Below are positions 11,638-24,631 of a stretch of 64,000 nucleotides of DNA, one piece after another. The notes under the pieces are model-generated. The model worked only from the letters and a program-made list of their open reading frames with translations, was not told the origin of the DNA and did no database searches. Numbering within the stretch: position 1 is the first letter of the stretch; the number at the start of each line of letters is the position of its first letter. This stretch comes from Coregonus clupeaformis (taxonomy: Eukaryota > Chordata > Actinopteri > Salmoniformes > Salmonidae). A program made the position numbers and the translations under genes. The DNA lies in the NCBI RefSeq assembly GCF_020615455.1, contig NC_059228.1, positions 24,589,490-24,653,489 on the forward strand. Reading direction: 5' to 3'.

Positions 11638-12232
11638 ATGGAGCCCTCACTGGAGTCCTCCTCTCCTGCTACAGAGTTTATGGAACAGGATAAGAGCACA
11701 AGAAGACTTTCTCTGCTCTCCTTTGTTCCCCGTCCTGTTCTCCCTGACACTCTATCTGAGCTGCTGCCTGCCTTACCTGTGCCTGGACACCCTGTCCTCC
11801 AGATTAGACCTGGTGCACCACTACAAGATCCAGCCACAGAGCAGGGTGACCTGGGTAATGGCATGGAGCTGCCTGGCTACCTCCATGCACACCCAAACTG
11901 TGTTCATCTTCCCCCTCAGCATTCTGCACTGGTACTGGAGACCAGTGGTCCTCCCTGCCCAAGCCCCTGGGGCTCTTCATGTGGCCTGGTACGTGCTAGT
12001 CTGTCTCCTCCTCTTTGACCTGCAGTACTTTGTGTGGCATGTGTTGCACCACAAGGTGCCCTGGCTCTACCGGACTTTCCATAAGGTGCACCACCGCTAC
12101 ACAGCCACCTTAGCCCTGACCACGGAGCACTCTGGGGTCTGGGAGACCCTGAGTCTGGGCTTGTTTAAGGCGGTGAACCCTGACCTGTTGGGCTGCCACC
12201 CACTCACCAAGATGCTCTTCTTCACCTTGAAC
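11638..12232 (+). pseudogene. ch25h: Cholesterol 25-hydroxylase copy 1, truncated and frameshifted
   Basis: CH25H is an intronless ER-membrane di-iron hydroxylase that makes antiviral 25-hydroxycholesterol. The hydrophobic N-terminal half and two of the three histidine boxes are present: HVLHH followed by HKVHH, in the context VPWLYRTFHKVHHRYTATLALTTEHSGVWE. The third histidine-rich box and the C-terminus are missing, because homology ends at the codons TLN (12232) and unrelated DNA follows. In addition a CTCCT unit is lost near 11665 compared with copy 3. The ATG at 11638 is therefore out of frame with the body, which opens only from about 11723. It cannot encode an active enzyme as drawn. 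Confidence 0.88.
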
Positions 12233-12660
12233 ACTCCGACTAAAAACGAGTCTAGGGGTTTCCGAGTTTCCACCACAACTGTACTTCTCTTGTTTCCCTT
12301 CTTCGCCACTGTAACCCACTCATTCTCACTCTCTGCGCTTTTATCATCACCCGACTCACTAGCAGTTTCAAACAAAACCTCAGTTTTACCTGATTGGCTT
12401 CACCCACAATGGGTACTAGTTTTCCCCCATTGAGATAGATAGAGGGCTCTTGTGCCCAAAATCATATTTTAGAATCGGCAGCGCCCTTAAGGACTTTCAC
12501 CATCTTGCAGTAGTCAAATGGGTTAAAAAAATAAAGTAGTCAACTGGGTGGGACTTCCTATGGATTAAGGAAGGATCACATGATTCCATCCGGGTCATCA
12601 GGAGGGATCAGCCAATAAATTATACTGGCAGTAAATCGCAAACCTTGGCTTTATACCTTG
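12233..12660 (-). mobile_element. Antisense repeat fused to ch25h; possible LINE 5' end
   Basis: This replaces the ch25h 3' end in all three copies. On the minus strand an ORF starts inside it (12375 here, 41267 in copy 3) and begins MAETEVLFETASES in copy 3, followed by NEWVTVAKK. It runs about 50 codons before crossing into antisense ch25h. A charged N-terminus of this kind fits ORF1 of an L1/Tx1-type LINE, but I cannot confirm the family. The 5' part contains GCAAGATGGTGAAAGTCC-like leader sequence. Confidence is moderate that it is a repeat and low for the family. Confidence 0.4.
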
Positions 12661-13330
12661 GCTTTCAACCTGATATCCACAACTCCATTTAATAAATTCT
12701 AGTTACCTAAATGGGATAGTGATGTGCATTATAAAAATACTTGGTATTGTTTGCTGTTACTGTATTACTTTAATTAATGATCTGTAAACATTATAGAACA
12801 GAATACCTTTATTTTCACTTACACATTTTTCCAGAAACGGAATCCATTGTGCCCACTGTGCAGAAAAACAAAACACAAGATCCTATCGCTCTGGATAGTC
12901 AGTCTGTGAGGTTATTACATTTACATTTAAGTCATTTAGCAGACGCTCTTATCCAGAGCGACTTACAGTTAGTGAGTGCATACATTTTCATACTGGGATT
13001 CATAAAGGGGTTCTCTACTTTATAATGCAATAATTGTCTACATTGTCCGCAGTATGCCTTTACAGACACAATATGAAAATATGGATTCCAGACAGATGTT
13101 TGTCATGTTAGGCCTACATGTTTATAGGAATTAGAATACTTTACCAATTTCCTTGAATTTACTTTCAAATGTTAGTATGGATGATCAAGCATCTCTCAAC
13201 TATTCCAGTAGCTAAAATTGAGCCCAGACACTTTTTAATAAGAAAGTATTTTTTTTACTCAATCATAATTTTTCCTAGATTGTCCAAGATACTAGATTTG
13301 TCCAAGTGGTATAGTGGTAAAGTGAATATA
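12661..13330. repeat. Diverged older copy of the IFIT 3' flank (second part)
   Basis: After the ch25h block the alignment to the IFIT 3' flank resumes. CTGATATCCACAACTCC, the CTTTATTTTCAC polyadenylation-like segment, CTCTGGATAGTCAGTCTGTG, TTTGTCATGTTAGGCCTACA and AGTGGTATAGTG match the order found at 2035-2605. Alignment stops about 140 bp short of where an IFIT stop codon would lie, at the start of a Tc1 element. It contains a SINE tail (12918-12998). Unit 1 lacks a 200-bp segment here that units 2 and 3 have (25680-25880, 41565-41765). Confidence 0.6.
12918..12998 (-). mobile_element. SINE 3' tail fragment
   Basis: It is the tail of the same tRNA-derived SINE as at 49717 (CATTTAGCAGACGCTCTTAT, CAGAGCGACTTACAGTTAG), reversed, and it lacks the tRNA-like head. 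Orthologous copies are at 27268-27348 and 42063-42143. Confidence 0.75.
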
Positions 13331-16236
13331 TCTATTTTACGTGACTTGGAAAACAGATATTCATCTGTTGGTCACAGATACCTTTTAAAGGTAGGGGGCT
13401 TGGATCAGAAAACCAGTCAGTATATGGTGTGACCACCAGTTGCCTCATGCAGCGCGACAAATCTCCTTCACATAGAGTTGATCAAGATATTGTCTGGATA
13501 GTTGCTGGATATTGGTGAGAACTGGAACACACTGTCAAACACATCAATCCAGAGCATCCCGAACATGCTCAATGGTTGACATGTCTGGTGACTATGCAGG
13601 CCATGGATGAACTGGGACATTTTCAGCTTCTAGGAATTGTATACAGATCCTTGCAAGATGGGGCCGTGTATTATCATGCTGACACATGAGGTGATGGCGG
13701 CGGACGAATGGCACAACAATGGGCCTCAGGATCTCTTCACGGTATCTCTGTGCATTCAAATTGCCATCGATAAAATGCAATTGTGTTTGTTGTCCGTAGC
13801 TTATGCCTGCCCATACCATAACCCCACCGCCACCATGGGACAGTCTGTTCACAACGTTGACATCAGCAAACACGATGCCATACACGCTGTCTACCTTCTG
13901 CCCGGTACAGTTGAAACCGGGATTCATCTGTGAAGAGCAACCTTCTCCAGTGTGCCAATAGCCATCGAAGGTGAGCATTTGCCCACTGAAGTTGGTTACG
14001 TCAACGAAATGCAGTCAGGTTAAGACCCTGGTGAGGAAGACGAGCATGCAGATGAGCTTCCCTGAGACAGTTTCTGACAGTTCTTCAGTTGTGCACACCC
14101 ACAGCTTCATCAGCTGTCTGGGTGGCTGGTGTCAGACGATTCCGCAGGGGAAGAAGACGGATGTGGAGGTCCTGGGCTGGCATGGTTACATGTGGTCTGC
14201 AGTTGTGAGGCCGGTTGGATGTACTGCCAAATTCTCTAAAACGATGTTGGAGGTGGCCTACAGTGCCATCTTCGGAAAGTATTCGGAAAGTATTCAGACC
14301 CCTAGACTTTTTCCACAGTTCGTTACATTACAGTCTTATTCTAAATGATTAAATAAAAATCCTCTTCAATCTACACACAATACCCCATAATGACAAAGCA
14401 AAAACAGGTTTTTAGACATAAAAACATAAATACCTTATTTACATAAGTATTCAGACCCTTTGCTATATGACTCGAAATTGAGCTCAGGTGCATCTTGTTT
14501 CCATTGATCATCCTTGAGATGTTTCTACAACTTGATTTGAGTCCACCTGTGGTAAATTCACTTGATTGGACATGATTTGAAAAGGCACACACCTGTCTAT
14601 ATATGGTCCCACAATTGAAAGTGCATGTCAGAGCAAAAACCAAGCCATGAGGTCGTAGGAATTGTCCGTAGAGCTCCGAGACAGGATTGTGTCGAGGCAC
14701 AGATCTGGGGAAGGGTATAAAAACATTTCTGCAGCATTGAAGGTCACCAACAACACGGTGGCCTCCATCAGCCTTAAATGGAAGAAGTTTGGAACAACCA
14801 ATACTCTTCCTAGAGCTGGCCACCCGGCCAAACTGAGCAATCAGGGGAGAAGGGCCTTGGTCAGGGAGGTAACCAAGAAACCAATGGTCACTCTGACAGA
14901 GCTCCAGAGTTCCTCTGTGGAGATGGGAGAACCTTCCAGAAGGACAACCATCTCTGCAGCGCTCCACCAATCAGGCCTCTATGGTAGAGTGCCCCGATGG
15001 AAGCCACTCCTCAGTAAAAGCCACATGACAGCCCGCTTGGAGTTTGCCAAAAGGCCCCTAAAGACTCTCAGACCATGAGAAACAAGATTCTCTGGTCTGA
15101 TGAAAGCAAGATTGAACTCTTTAGCCTGAATGCCAACCGTCACGTCTGGAGGAAACCTGGCACCATCCCTACAATTAGTCAAGGTGGTGCCAGCATTATA
15201 CTGTGGGGATGTTTTTCAGCGGCAGGGACTGGGAGACTAGTCAGGCTCAAGGGAAAGATGAACAGAGCAATGTACAGAGAGATCCTTGATGAAAACCTAC
15301 TCCAGAGTGCTCAGACTTGGGCGAAAGTTCACCTTCCAACAGGACAATGACCCTTATCACACAGTCAAGGCAATGCAGGAGTGGCATTGGGACACGTCTC
15401 TGAATGTCCTTGAGTGGTCCAGCCAGAGCCCGGACTTGAACCCAATCTAACATCTCTGGAGAGACCTGAAAACAGCTGTGCAGCGACGCTCCCCATCCAA
15501 CCTGACAGAGCTTGAGAGGATCTGCAGAGAAGAATGGGAGAAGAATGGGAGAAACTCCCCAAATACAGGTGTACCAAGCTTGTAGCGTCATACCCACGAA
15601 GACTCAAGGCTGTAATCCGTGCCCAAGGTGCTTTAACAAAGTACTGAGTAAAGGGTCTGAATACTGATGTAAATGTGATATTTCCGTTTTTTTTCTTTCT
15701 TATTTTTCGTCTGGGCACTCTACGATAAAAACCTGTTTTTGCTTTGTCATCATGGGGTATTGTGTGTAGATTGATGAGGGGGAAAAAACTATTTAATCAA
15801 TTTTAGAAGAAGGCTGTAACGTAACAAAATGTGGAAAAAGTCAAGGGGTCTGAATACTTTCCAAATGCACTGTATGGTAGAGAAATGAACATTAAAATCT
15901 CTGGCATCAGCTCTGGTGGACATTGCTGCACTCAGTATGCCAATTGCAAGCTCCCTCAAAACTTGAGACATCTGTGGCATTGTGTTGTGTGACAAAACTG
16001 CACAGTTTAGAGTGGCCTTTTTAGGTGTAATGATCATGCTGTTTAATCAGTTTATTGATATGCCACACCTATCAGGTGGATGGATTATCTTGGCAAAGGA
16101 GAAATGCTCACTTACAGGGATGTAAACAAATTTGTGCACAGCATTTTAGATAAGTAAACTTTCGGTGCATATTCAAAATTTCTGGGCTATTTTATTTCAG
16201 CTCATAAAACATGGGACCAACACGTTATATGTATAA
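13331..16236 (-). mobile_element. Degenerate Tc1-like transposon 1, split by a second Tc1
   Basis: This is a minus-strand Tc1/mariner element in two parts, 13331-14260 and 15873-16236. The transposase shows the catalytic segments on the minus strand. The first Asp lies in FTDESRFQLY and is readable in units 2 and 3 (30208-30525 and 43011-43331). In this copy the ORF at 13592-13978 has the second Asp in QHDNTRP. The Glu in SSIEHV is readable in units 2 and 3. Frameshifts break the reading frame near 13930. The right-hand part continues the same element after the nested insertion (CATCTGTGGCATTGTGTTGT and CTCATAAAACATGGGACCAA, standard Tc1 internal sequence). Full terminal repeats are not preserved. 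It is inactive. Confidence 0.8.
14261..15872 (+). mobile_element. Nested Tc1-like transposon 2 (1.6 kb, dead)
   Basis: The terminal inverted repeats are CAGTGC...GAAAGTATTCAGACCCCT and its complement ending GCACTG, flanked by TA on both sides. It sits within the older minus-strand Tc1. The transposase is on the plus strand: an N-terminal helix-turn-helix part from about 14662 (VELRDRIVSRHRSGEG), the first catalytic Asp in WSDESK (about 15095-15115) and the second in QDNDPYH (about 15340-15360). The frame is broken near 15078 and 15340. The third catalytic Glu codon (expected in NPIEHLW) is a TAA stop at about 15448. The left terminal repeat has a small local duplication (14272-14292). Confidence 0.88.
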
Positions 16237-17393
16237 AAAAAACAAAAAACAGTTTAAGTAGGTCATGTGACATCCCAACAACTTTGAGAGAAAAAAAATC
16301 GTTATATCTGATTTGTGCCACTGCCCTCTCATTGGCTAGAATCGTCCCAGCTGATCTTGTCCTTTCCCAATTACTTTCCATTTTTGAAAACATTTATTTT
16401 CATTGTTAGAGTGGACAATACAGCTCGCCAGCTTGTTGTTACAGACATAAAGGGTAACCAAGAGACAGGTCACAGGGGCTATAAAGCTGAAGCATCCTTT
16501 TAGATCGTTTTCTCACCACCAAATATGTCAGTGAGAGGAAGTCCATTCGCGGGTAGTGGGAGAAGATGGAAGTCCTTGTCCCAAAATATCCCAGAATGCA
16601 CCGCGCGGCCCTTTGACGATGCATGGGCAACGTAGACAATTGCCGTTATTAAGAGTTTAATGGAGTTTCCCATCTCCTCTAAAGTATCTCTGGTGAAACT
16701 GGGCCTGCATTATGCAAATTTTCTAAAGTAAAAAAAATAAATGTTGTTTAGAAGGAGTGCAAGGTTGAGTTGAGTTTGTACACACGCGCACTTCAAAGGT
16801 GGCGTTCCCTAACGGAAATATGCAAATACTTGCTACAACGCACCAATAGGATCTCGCTAGCTCATGCTTGACTTTGCCCACCTCCTTGCTTGTTCTGCCC
16901 ACTATGCTTCATTTGCTCCCACTGTAAACGACACAGAAGACCTGTCTTGGGTTAGTTATAAATATCTTTGTTGTAGTCCTTAAACCCGGAAATAAGTTAC
17001 CTCTGGTTCGTTCAGCCAGAGAGGAAGCAGAAGAGGAAGAGAGAGACCCAACTTGGCGGAAAATCTATCTGCAAGTGACGTTTTTTTGTTGTTTCGCCCA
17101 CCAAGCAATGAGTTTTTATATGGATATCAATTGTATGGAGTGTCGAATTTGGTCAATAAATAAATGTATGGCTTATTTGCTACGTGAGGTTTATTTGATC
17201 AAATAGGAGTTTCGTAATGCTGAAGTTGTTACAAGTGTACATGACATCCCAGCAACTTTGAGAAAAAACACCTCATATCGGAGTTGTCTCGAGATGGCTA
17301 TGCATATTCATGGTCTGAGGCTAGTAGAATAGCATCTCAATTTCAATTCATTTCAGCTCAGTTTCCACATCATTTTATGGGCAGTGTGCACAT
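16237..17393. repeat. Non-coding unit spacer with direct-repeat pair
   Basis: No gene is supported. A roughly 55-bp segment containing GACATCCCAACAACTTTGAG is present at both 16268-16312 and 17242-17280, so it may mark the ends of an unrecognised element. Between them are two octamer-like ATGCAAAT motifs (about 16713 and 16830), a CCAATAGG box (about 16845) and TTATAAATAT (about 16957). The arrangement looks promoter-like, but no transcript can be inferred. Shared with 32598-33740, 45153-45958 (partial) and 53376-53900 (partial). Confidence 0.45.
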
Positions 17394-19876
17394 AGCCTGT
17401 CTTCTCTTGAGAGCCAGGTCTGCCTACAGTGACCTTTCTCAATAGCAAGGCAATGCTCACTGAGTCTGTACATAGTCAAAGCTTTCCTTAATTTTGGGTC
17501 AGTCACAGTGGTCAGGTATTTTGCCACTGTGTACATCCCTCTCCATTTAATACAGACGGTTGACGTCAACAACCCTCATCAAATATTCAAAAAAGGATTA
17601 CAATAATGAGATGTATCCACCAATCCAAAGAAAGGATAGGCAGGTGCTAGACAGCTCGCCGTGCCGCTTTGTGGACAACGACTCCCATTGTTAGGGCGGA
17701 GAAACATGTATCTTGTCAGTATATCCACAATCTTTGGTTTAGCCATTCCTATGGGGAAAATTAATGGGGAAAGAATAGGGTTCTGGGTTAAATGCCGAAA
17801 ATAAAGTCTGAGGTTAACACAAGTTTACGAGATCTTCTATGTTTTGTTCTGTGAGATAATATAAGTCAGTTAACATGACCTTTATGAATGATGAAGCCTT
17901 TATGTGCTTTTTTTAATTACATAAATGCTTCAAAATTTACAAAAAGTGACATTAGCTGATGAAGATTATCTCATAGAACAAAACATATAAAATCTCCTAA
18001 ACCTGTGTTTACCACAGACCTTATTTTTGGCGTTTATCCAAAAACACCATTCATTTCCACTTATGTCTTTGTCCAACGAACCATGGCGGAGTTTGTGTGC
18101 CTACAAAAAGACGCCATTACTATTTCTCTATGGAGTTTCTGGTCAATATAATGGATAATCTGTGGCTCTGCCGATTCCTTTAACCAGATGTTACGGTTTT
18201 CAGGAGAAATGTAAAGAAAGCCTGTGGCGCAAATCCGCTTTTGGACGTTAACAACGTGACACTCCATCTTAACTACACCACAGTTACTGGATTGGTTCAA
18301 CAGTGCAGAAGAGAACCTCGCCCAACATGTCATGTCAAGTCCAGGATGTTCGGGATCTAGTTTCAGGCTTCTGTTAGGCCTGCTGTATTAGGTTAGGGGA
18401 GAGATAACCAAATAGAGAAACAGGATATACAATCGAAGTGTACAGGACAGAATGTAAATAAACGAGCCCAGGGTTCACATTATTCCTCACACTGGATTCA
18501 ACTCCTATGAATAGCTACACCACCAGAGATAGGAGAAGAGCGATGGAATGAGAATGTTATGTTTAAGGCCAGGAGTTTTACCTGACCACTTGACCTGACC
18601 AGGAAAAACTCTGAAGCTGTATGCCAGCCTTCAGCATGTCAGTCAATCAATTACTAAAATAGAGACACAAGTGAATTTATGGATGCTGAACTGGTGGTGA
18701 TGCATGAGACGATGGGGAGTTATGGATTGGCTTCATTAAACACTAGGTGGCGCCTTATACACAAATATAATCCTGTTTTTCGTCAAACCCTTGCAAGGGA
18801 AGTAGTGTTGTCTGACGAAAACTGAACGGGGGAGCCTACTGTACAAAATCAAGGAGCTCAGTAGGTGTGTAGTGTAATGTGTATTTAAATAATGTAAAGT
18901 ACTTTAGAACTTTAAGAATTTATGAAATACTGCACAGTGGTGGTAATATGTTGGCCAATCTTTCTCAGCAGCAATGATACTGTGATTTCTGGAGCAACTT
19001 CTGAGAAGGTGTTGTATTGTGATGTCAACTGACACTAGTCACCCTTCATTCCCCATTGCTTTCCACTGACATATTCTTTGCTGTATTTGTGGTGTACCCT
19101 GACCTTGTACCGTATGCATGACTTTCAGAGCCATAATCAATCAAACTCAGACCATAGCTGATGATAGTCAATGTATTTTGTCGTACAATTTGAACTAGAT
19201 ATCCACAGCTATGCATTAAGAAATTCTAGTAACCTACTGGGATAGTGGTGTGTACTATAAAATAACTTGGTATTGTTTGCTGTTACTGTATTTCTTTAAT
19301 TAATGATATTTTAACAGAATAGAAGAGAAAACCTTTATTTTCACAAGAACTTACAAGATATTTGACAGTACAATATTACACATTACATATATTTTCCAGA
19401 AACAGAATCTATTGTGCCCAGTGTGAAGAAAATAAAATCAGGAAGATCCTATCACTCTGGATAGTCAGTCTGTGAGGCTATACAGGGCCTCTCTACTCTA
19501 TAGTGCAAGACTGAAAAATAGCCTATTAGTTTGTCTACAGTACATTAGTCCACAGTTAACCTTTACAGACACAATTGAAAAATTGGATTCCAGACAGATG
19601 TTTGTCATGTTAGGCCTGCATATATATATATAAGAATTTACTATCAGCCTTGAATTTACTTTCAAGTGTTAGTATTGATGATCATGCGTCTCTCAGCAAT
19701 CCCAGTAACAAAATTGAGCGCAGACATTTTGAATACTAAGGTATTAATTTTCTCATAAATCAAGATTTGTCCTAGATTTACCAAAATTTGTACTAGTGGT
19801 ATAGTGAATATATTTTCCACATTAATCAATCATAAACAGGCGATGTAAATTTGAACGATTCGGCAGGTAGTTCTGG
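17394..19876. repeat. IFIT 3' flank (unit 2)
   Basis: It aligns with 1-2694 but lacks the SINE at the equivalent of 1662. It holds the fold-back repeat (about 17750-18095), the CTCF-like motif CACTAGGTGGCGCC (about 18741) and the CTTTATTTTCAC polyadenylation-like segment (about 19330). No coding gene is present. Confidence 0.65.
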
Positions 19877-21563
<1,687 letters not shown>

Positions 21564-21630
21564 CTTGTGGTCTCTGAGTTTCAAGAGCAAATGAATGTCT
21601 GATTAGATACCTCACTGGCTTATATCCTGA

Positions 21631-21742
21631 TTTTATACTGTATGGACCACATTCTTATCTTACAATCAGCTGGTCATGCTGTTTACTGCATCACTTTACA
21701 ACCAAGTATCAAAGTTTCGTTTCTAGCCATAGTTTTGTTTCT
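21631..21742 (-). promoter_or_regulatory. IFIT copy 3 promoter
   Basis: TATAAAA on the minus strand is at 21637-21631. ISRE/IRF-like AGAAACGAAACT (21724-21713) and AGAAACAAAACT (21742-21731) have the same spacing as in copy 2. Confidence 0.72.
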
Positions 21743-22176
21743 AGCAAATAGAGACTAAAGTGAATGGTCATTGCAGACACCATTCTAATAACATCTACAT
21801 TTAAAGATCAATCAACTGTAATCAACCAACCAACCAACCAATCCATCATCCAAATTACTTAATAAATATTTAGATAACATTTCTGAGAAATTACTGCAAA
21901 CATAATTCAGACTTTTTACTCAATGCAAAAGTAAGAAACACTTTAGTGGATTGCTAACTGACCCATTTTAATTGACAGTCACAGAAATGTTGAGTTAACA
22001 TGTTGAGTAAAAGTAGGTTTTGTGTATCACATCTTAACATCTTACAGGTAAAGTTTATTAAGGTCAGAGAGCAGGCTCTTTCAGGTCCAAGGTCTAGCTG
22101 TGTTGTACATCAGAGGTAAAGATGTCATATTTTATGGCATTGAGTGTTTCTTATTTTATGACATCACGTGTGGTTT

Positions 22177-22237
22177 AGCTCCCCTTGGTGATAGTGCACC
22201 CAGGCCAGGTTCCTATAGTGGACCACCAGACTTAGCT
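22177..22237 (-). pseudogene. ifit: 61-bp IFIT exon 2 fragment (unit 2)
   Basis: It is the same fragment, edges and mismatch as 9386-9446, about 610 bp upstream of the exon 1 ATG. Confidence 0.88.
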
Positions 22238-22377
22238 TTTTTAGATACATTTTATTATAATGTTTGAAACATTTTATGATACGAGTTCTTCTTCTAGAGA
22301 AATCAAAACCAATGTCTCATCATCTCACTTTTCAGAGAGATAAAGATGGTGAGAGATGTGACGTTAATGTTAAATCG

Positions 22378-22594
22378 CTGTGTGCCCCTTTAAGAGCGCA
22401 CAAGAGTTATTGGCTGGGCCAGCGGTCTTGGTTTTGGTTTTTGCCCTAGCACTTCACAACTGATTCAAATAATCAAAGCTTGATGATGAGTTGGTTATTT
22501 GAATAAGCTGTGTAGTGCTAGGGCAAAAACCAAAATGTGCACCCAGGGGGGTGGCCCCAGGACCGAGTTAGGGAAACCCTGGACTAGGCCAGGG
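22378..22594. repeat. Hairpin-forming dispersed repeat (unit 2)
   Basis: It contains inverted arms TTGGTTTTTGCCCTAGCACT (about 22435) and AGTGCTAGGGCAAAAACCAA (about 22515), with matching inner arms around a short loop. It is missing from the same site in units 1 and 3, although unit 4 keeps a trace of its left edge (51112-51140, TGTGCCCCTTTAAG). It looks like a small MITE or a lineage-specific retained segment. Confidence 0.6.
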
Positions 22595-23202
22595 GAGAGA
22601 GAAGCCAATATACCTCAGTCGAGATAACCGGATAGAGAAACAGGATAAGAGTACGGGACATAATGTAAATAAACAAGGCCAGGGTTCACATATTCCTCAC
22701 ACTGGATTCCCCTCTTATTACTATGAACAGATAACACCACAGGAGACAGAATGAGAAGACAGATGGAAGGAGAATGTTATGTTTAAGGCCAGGAGTTTTA
22801 CCTGACCACTTGACCTGACCAGGCCAAACTCTGAGCCTGTATTCCAGCCTTCTGTATGACTACAAATAGAGACACATGGGTGAATTTATGGACGCTGAAC
22901 TGGTGATGCAGGGATGGGCAACTACAGTCCTCGTGGCCTGATTGGTGACACACTTTTACTCCAGGCCCTGTTACCATACCTAACTCCAATAATCAACTAA
23001 TCATGTTCTTCAGTTTAGAATGCAATTTGTTTAATCAGGTGTGTTAGCAATTGGGCTGCACGAGATGAAGGTGGAGGGATGCATTGTCTTTATTAATACA
23101 CTAGGTGGCACCTTACACAAAAATCGAATCCTGTTTTTTGTCGAACCATTGCAACGAAAAGAGTGTTGTATTTGACTAAGACAGAAGGGGTAGCCTACTG
23201 TA
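22595..23202. repeat. Diverged IFIT 3' flank, first part (unit 2)
   Basis: Counterpart of 9600-10207, with the dispersed repeat at about 22913-23040 and a CTCF-like CACTAGGTGGCACC (about 23099-23112). No gene is seen. Confidence 0.55.
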
Positions 23203-23719
23203 TAGTGATGGGCATTCCGAGTCTTTTCGGTGAGCCGGATCATTTTGCTCTGTTCAACTAAAAGAGCTGTTCATTTGGCTCTCAAATGGCTCTTCATTAA
23301 GTAGTGCTTAAACATTTACATAAATCCATGAAAAAATAGCTCATCTCTAATGTAAAGCATAACATGCTACCTACCGTTATGTCACATTGTGACATGCAAG
23401 TTAAAATAAATGTTTATCTGACCAAATTAATAGATGGCCTGCAAAAAATATGAAGGAAAATAATTCGCGCTTTGGACAGTGTGTGGACCAGAATGATGCT
23501 CTCTCCTCAGTTTCTGCAGTGAGGAATTACCATCTCCAGATAATGTTTTTATAACTTATCTACAGATGATTGTTGTCGGCAGCTCAAAAAGCAGTGGTAA
23601 CAGTAGGCTATACAAATCAGGGAGACAAAGAAACGGCTCTTTCACAAATGCGATTCGACGTTCACCAAAAAGATCTGTTCAAAAAGAGCAGTTTGTTCGA
23701 GAATGACCCACCATCACTA
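23203..23719. mobile_element. Non-autonomous hAT-type element (unit 2)
   Basis: Orthologue of 10208-10723 with CTACTGTA on both sides and small internal changes. Confidence 0.85.
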
Positions 23720-23899
23720 CTACTGTACTGTACAATATCAAGAAGCTCAATAGGTGTGTAGTGTAGTGGGTATGTCAATACTGTCACGTATAATAGAACT
23801 TTAAGAATTTGTGAAATACTGTACACTAGGCCTACTGGCAATATGTTGGCCAATCTTGATACTGTGATTTCTGGAGTAACTTCTGAGAAGGTGATGTAT

Positions 23900-24018
23900 T
23901 CAAAATCAAATCAAATCTAATTTTATTTTCCACATGCGACGAATACAACAGGTGTAGAACTTACAGTGAAATGCTTACTTACAAGCCCTTAACCAACAAT
24001 GCAGTTTTAAGAAAAATA
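23900..24018 (-). mobile_element. LINE/SINE 3'-end fragment (unit 2)
   Basis: Orthologue of 4619-4736 and 10905-11022, with a TCAAA-type tail. Confidence 0.6.
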
Positions 24019-24631
24019 AGTGACACTAGTCACCCTTCATTCCCCATTGCTTTCTACCAAAACTCTGTCTCTGACCGTGTGCCCTGAACCTGACCTTGTA
24101 CCTACATAAATCAAACTCAGGCATACTCATATTGGTTTACCCAGCAACAAATACTAAATACTAGGGTCTCTACAGTGTCTGTTTTTGAAAAAGAAAACAC
24201 TAAACAAAAATATACATACACACAGCTGGACACTATAGTCCATGATCATGACATGATCAAACAGTATCTATCTGCCTGCCTACGGTTCAAGCGGGTGGGA
24301 ACGTGTTGTCATAGTAGACCATTTGAAAACAGTTACTCTCAACTATGTTAAACTAATGAATAATGACTTACTTCATTGTCTGAAGCATTTTGTCACCCTA
24401 AATATTATTTAATTTCCCTTTGACAGATTACATTTTCATTTGAGGACAGTTGTTCATAGACGCAGGGGGTTAAATCGTTTGGAAAGTGAAGCATGCCGTT
24501 CCCTCCTTACGGAGTTCCCCAGCAGGAAAAGCCTAATAAGGACATGCGGTACGTCACATAGAGTAATAATACAGCCTCTTTAAGAGGCATCCTCTACTGC
24601 CTGCAGACTGAAGACCATTGGATCAGTAAAG

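Noticed and set aside
18061..18333. 90-codon minus-strand ORF beside the fold-back repeat, similar in several units
   Set aside because: The units are near-identical at the DNA level, so ORF conservation carries no weight. The more diverged unit 5 copy is not open in this frame.
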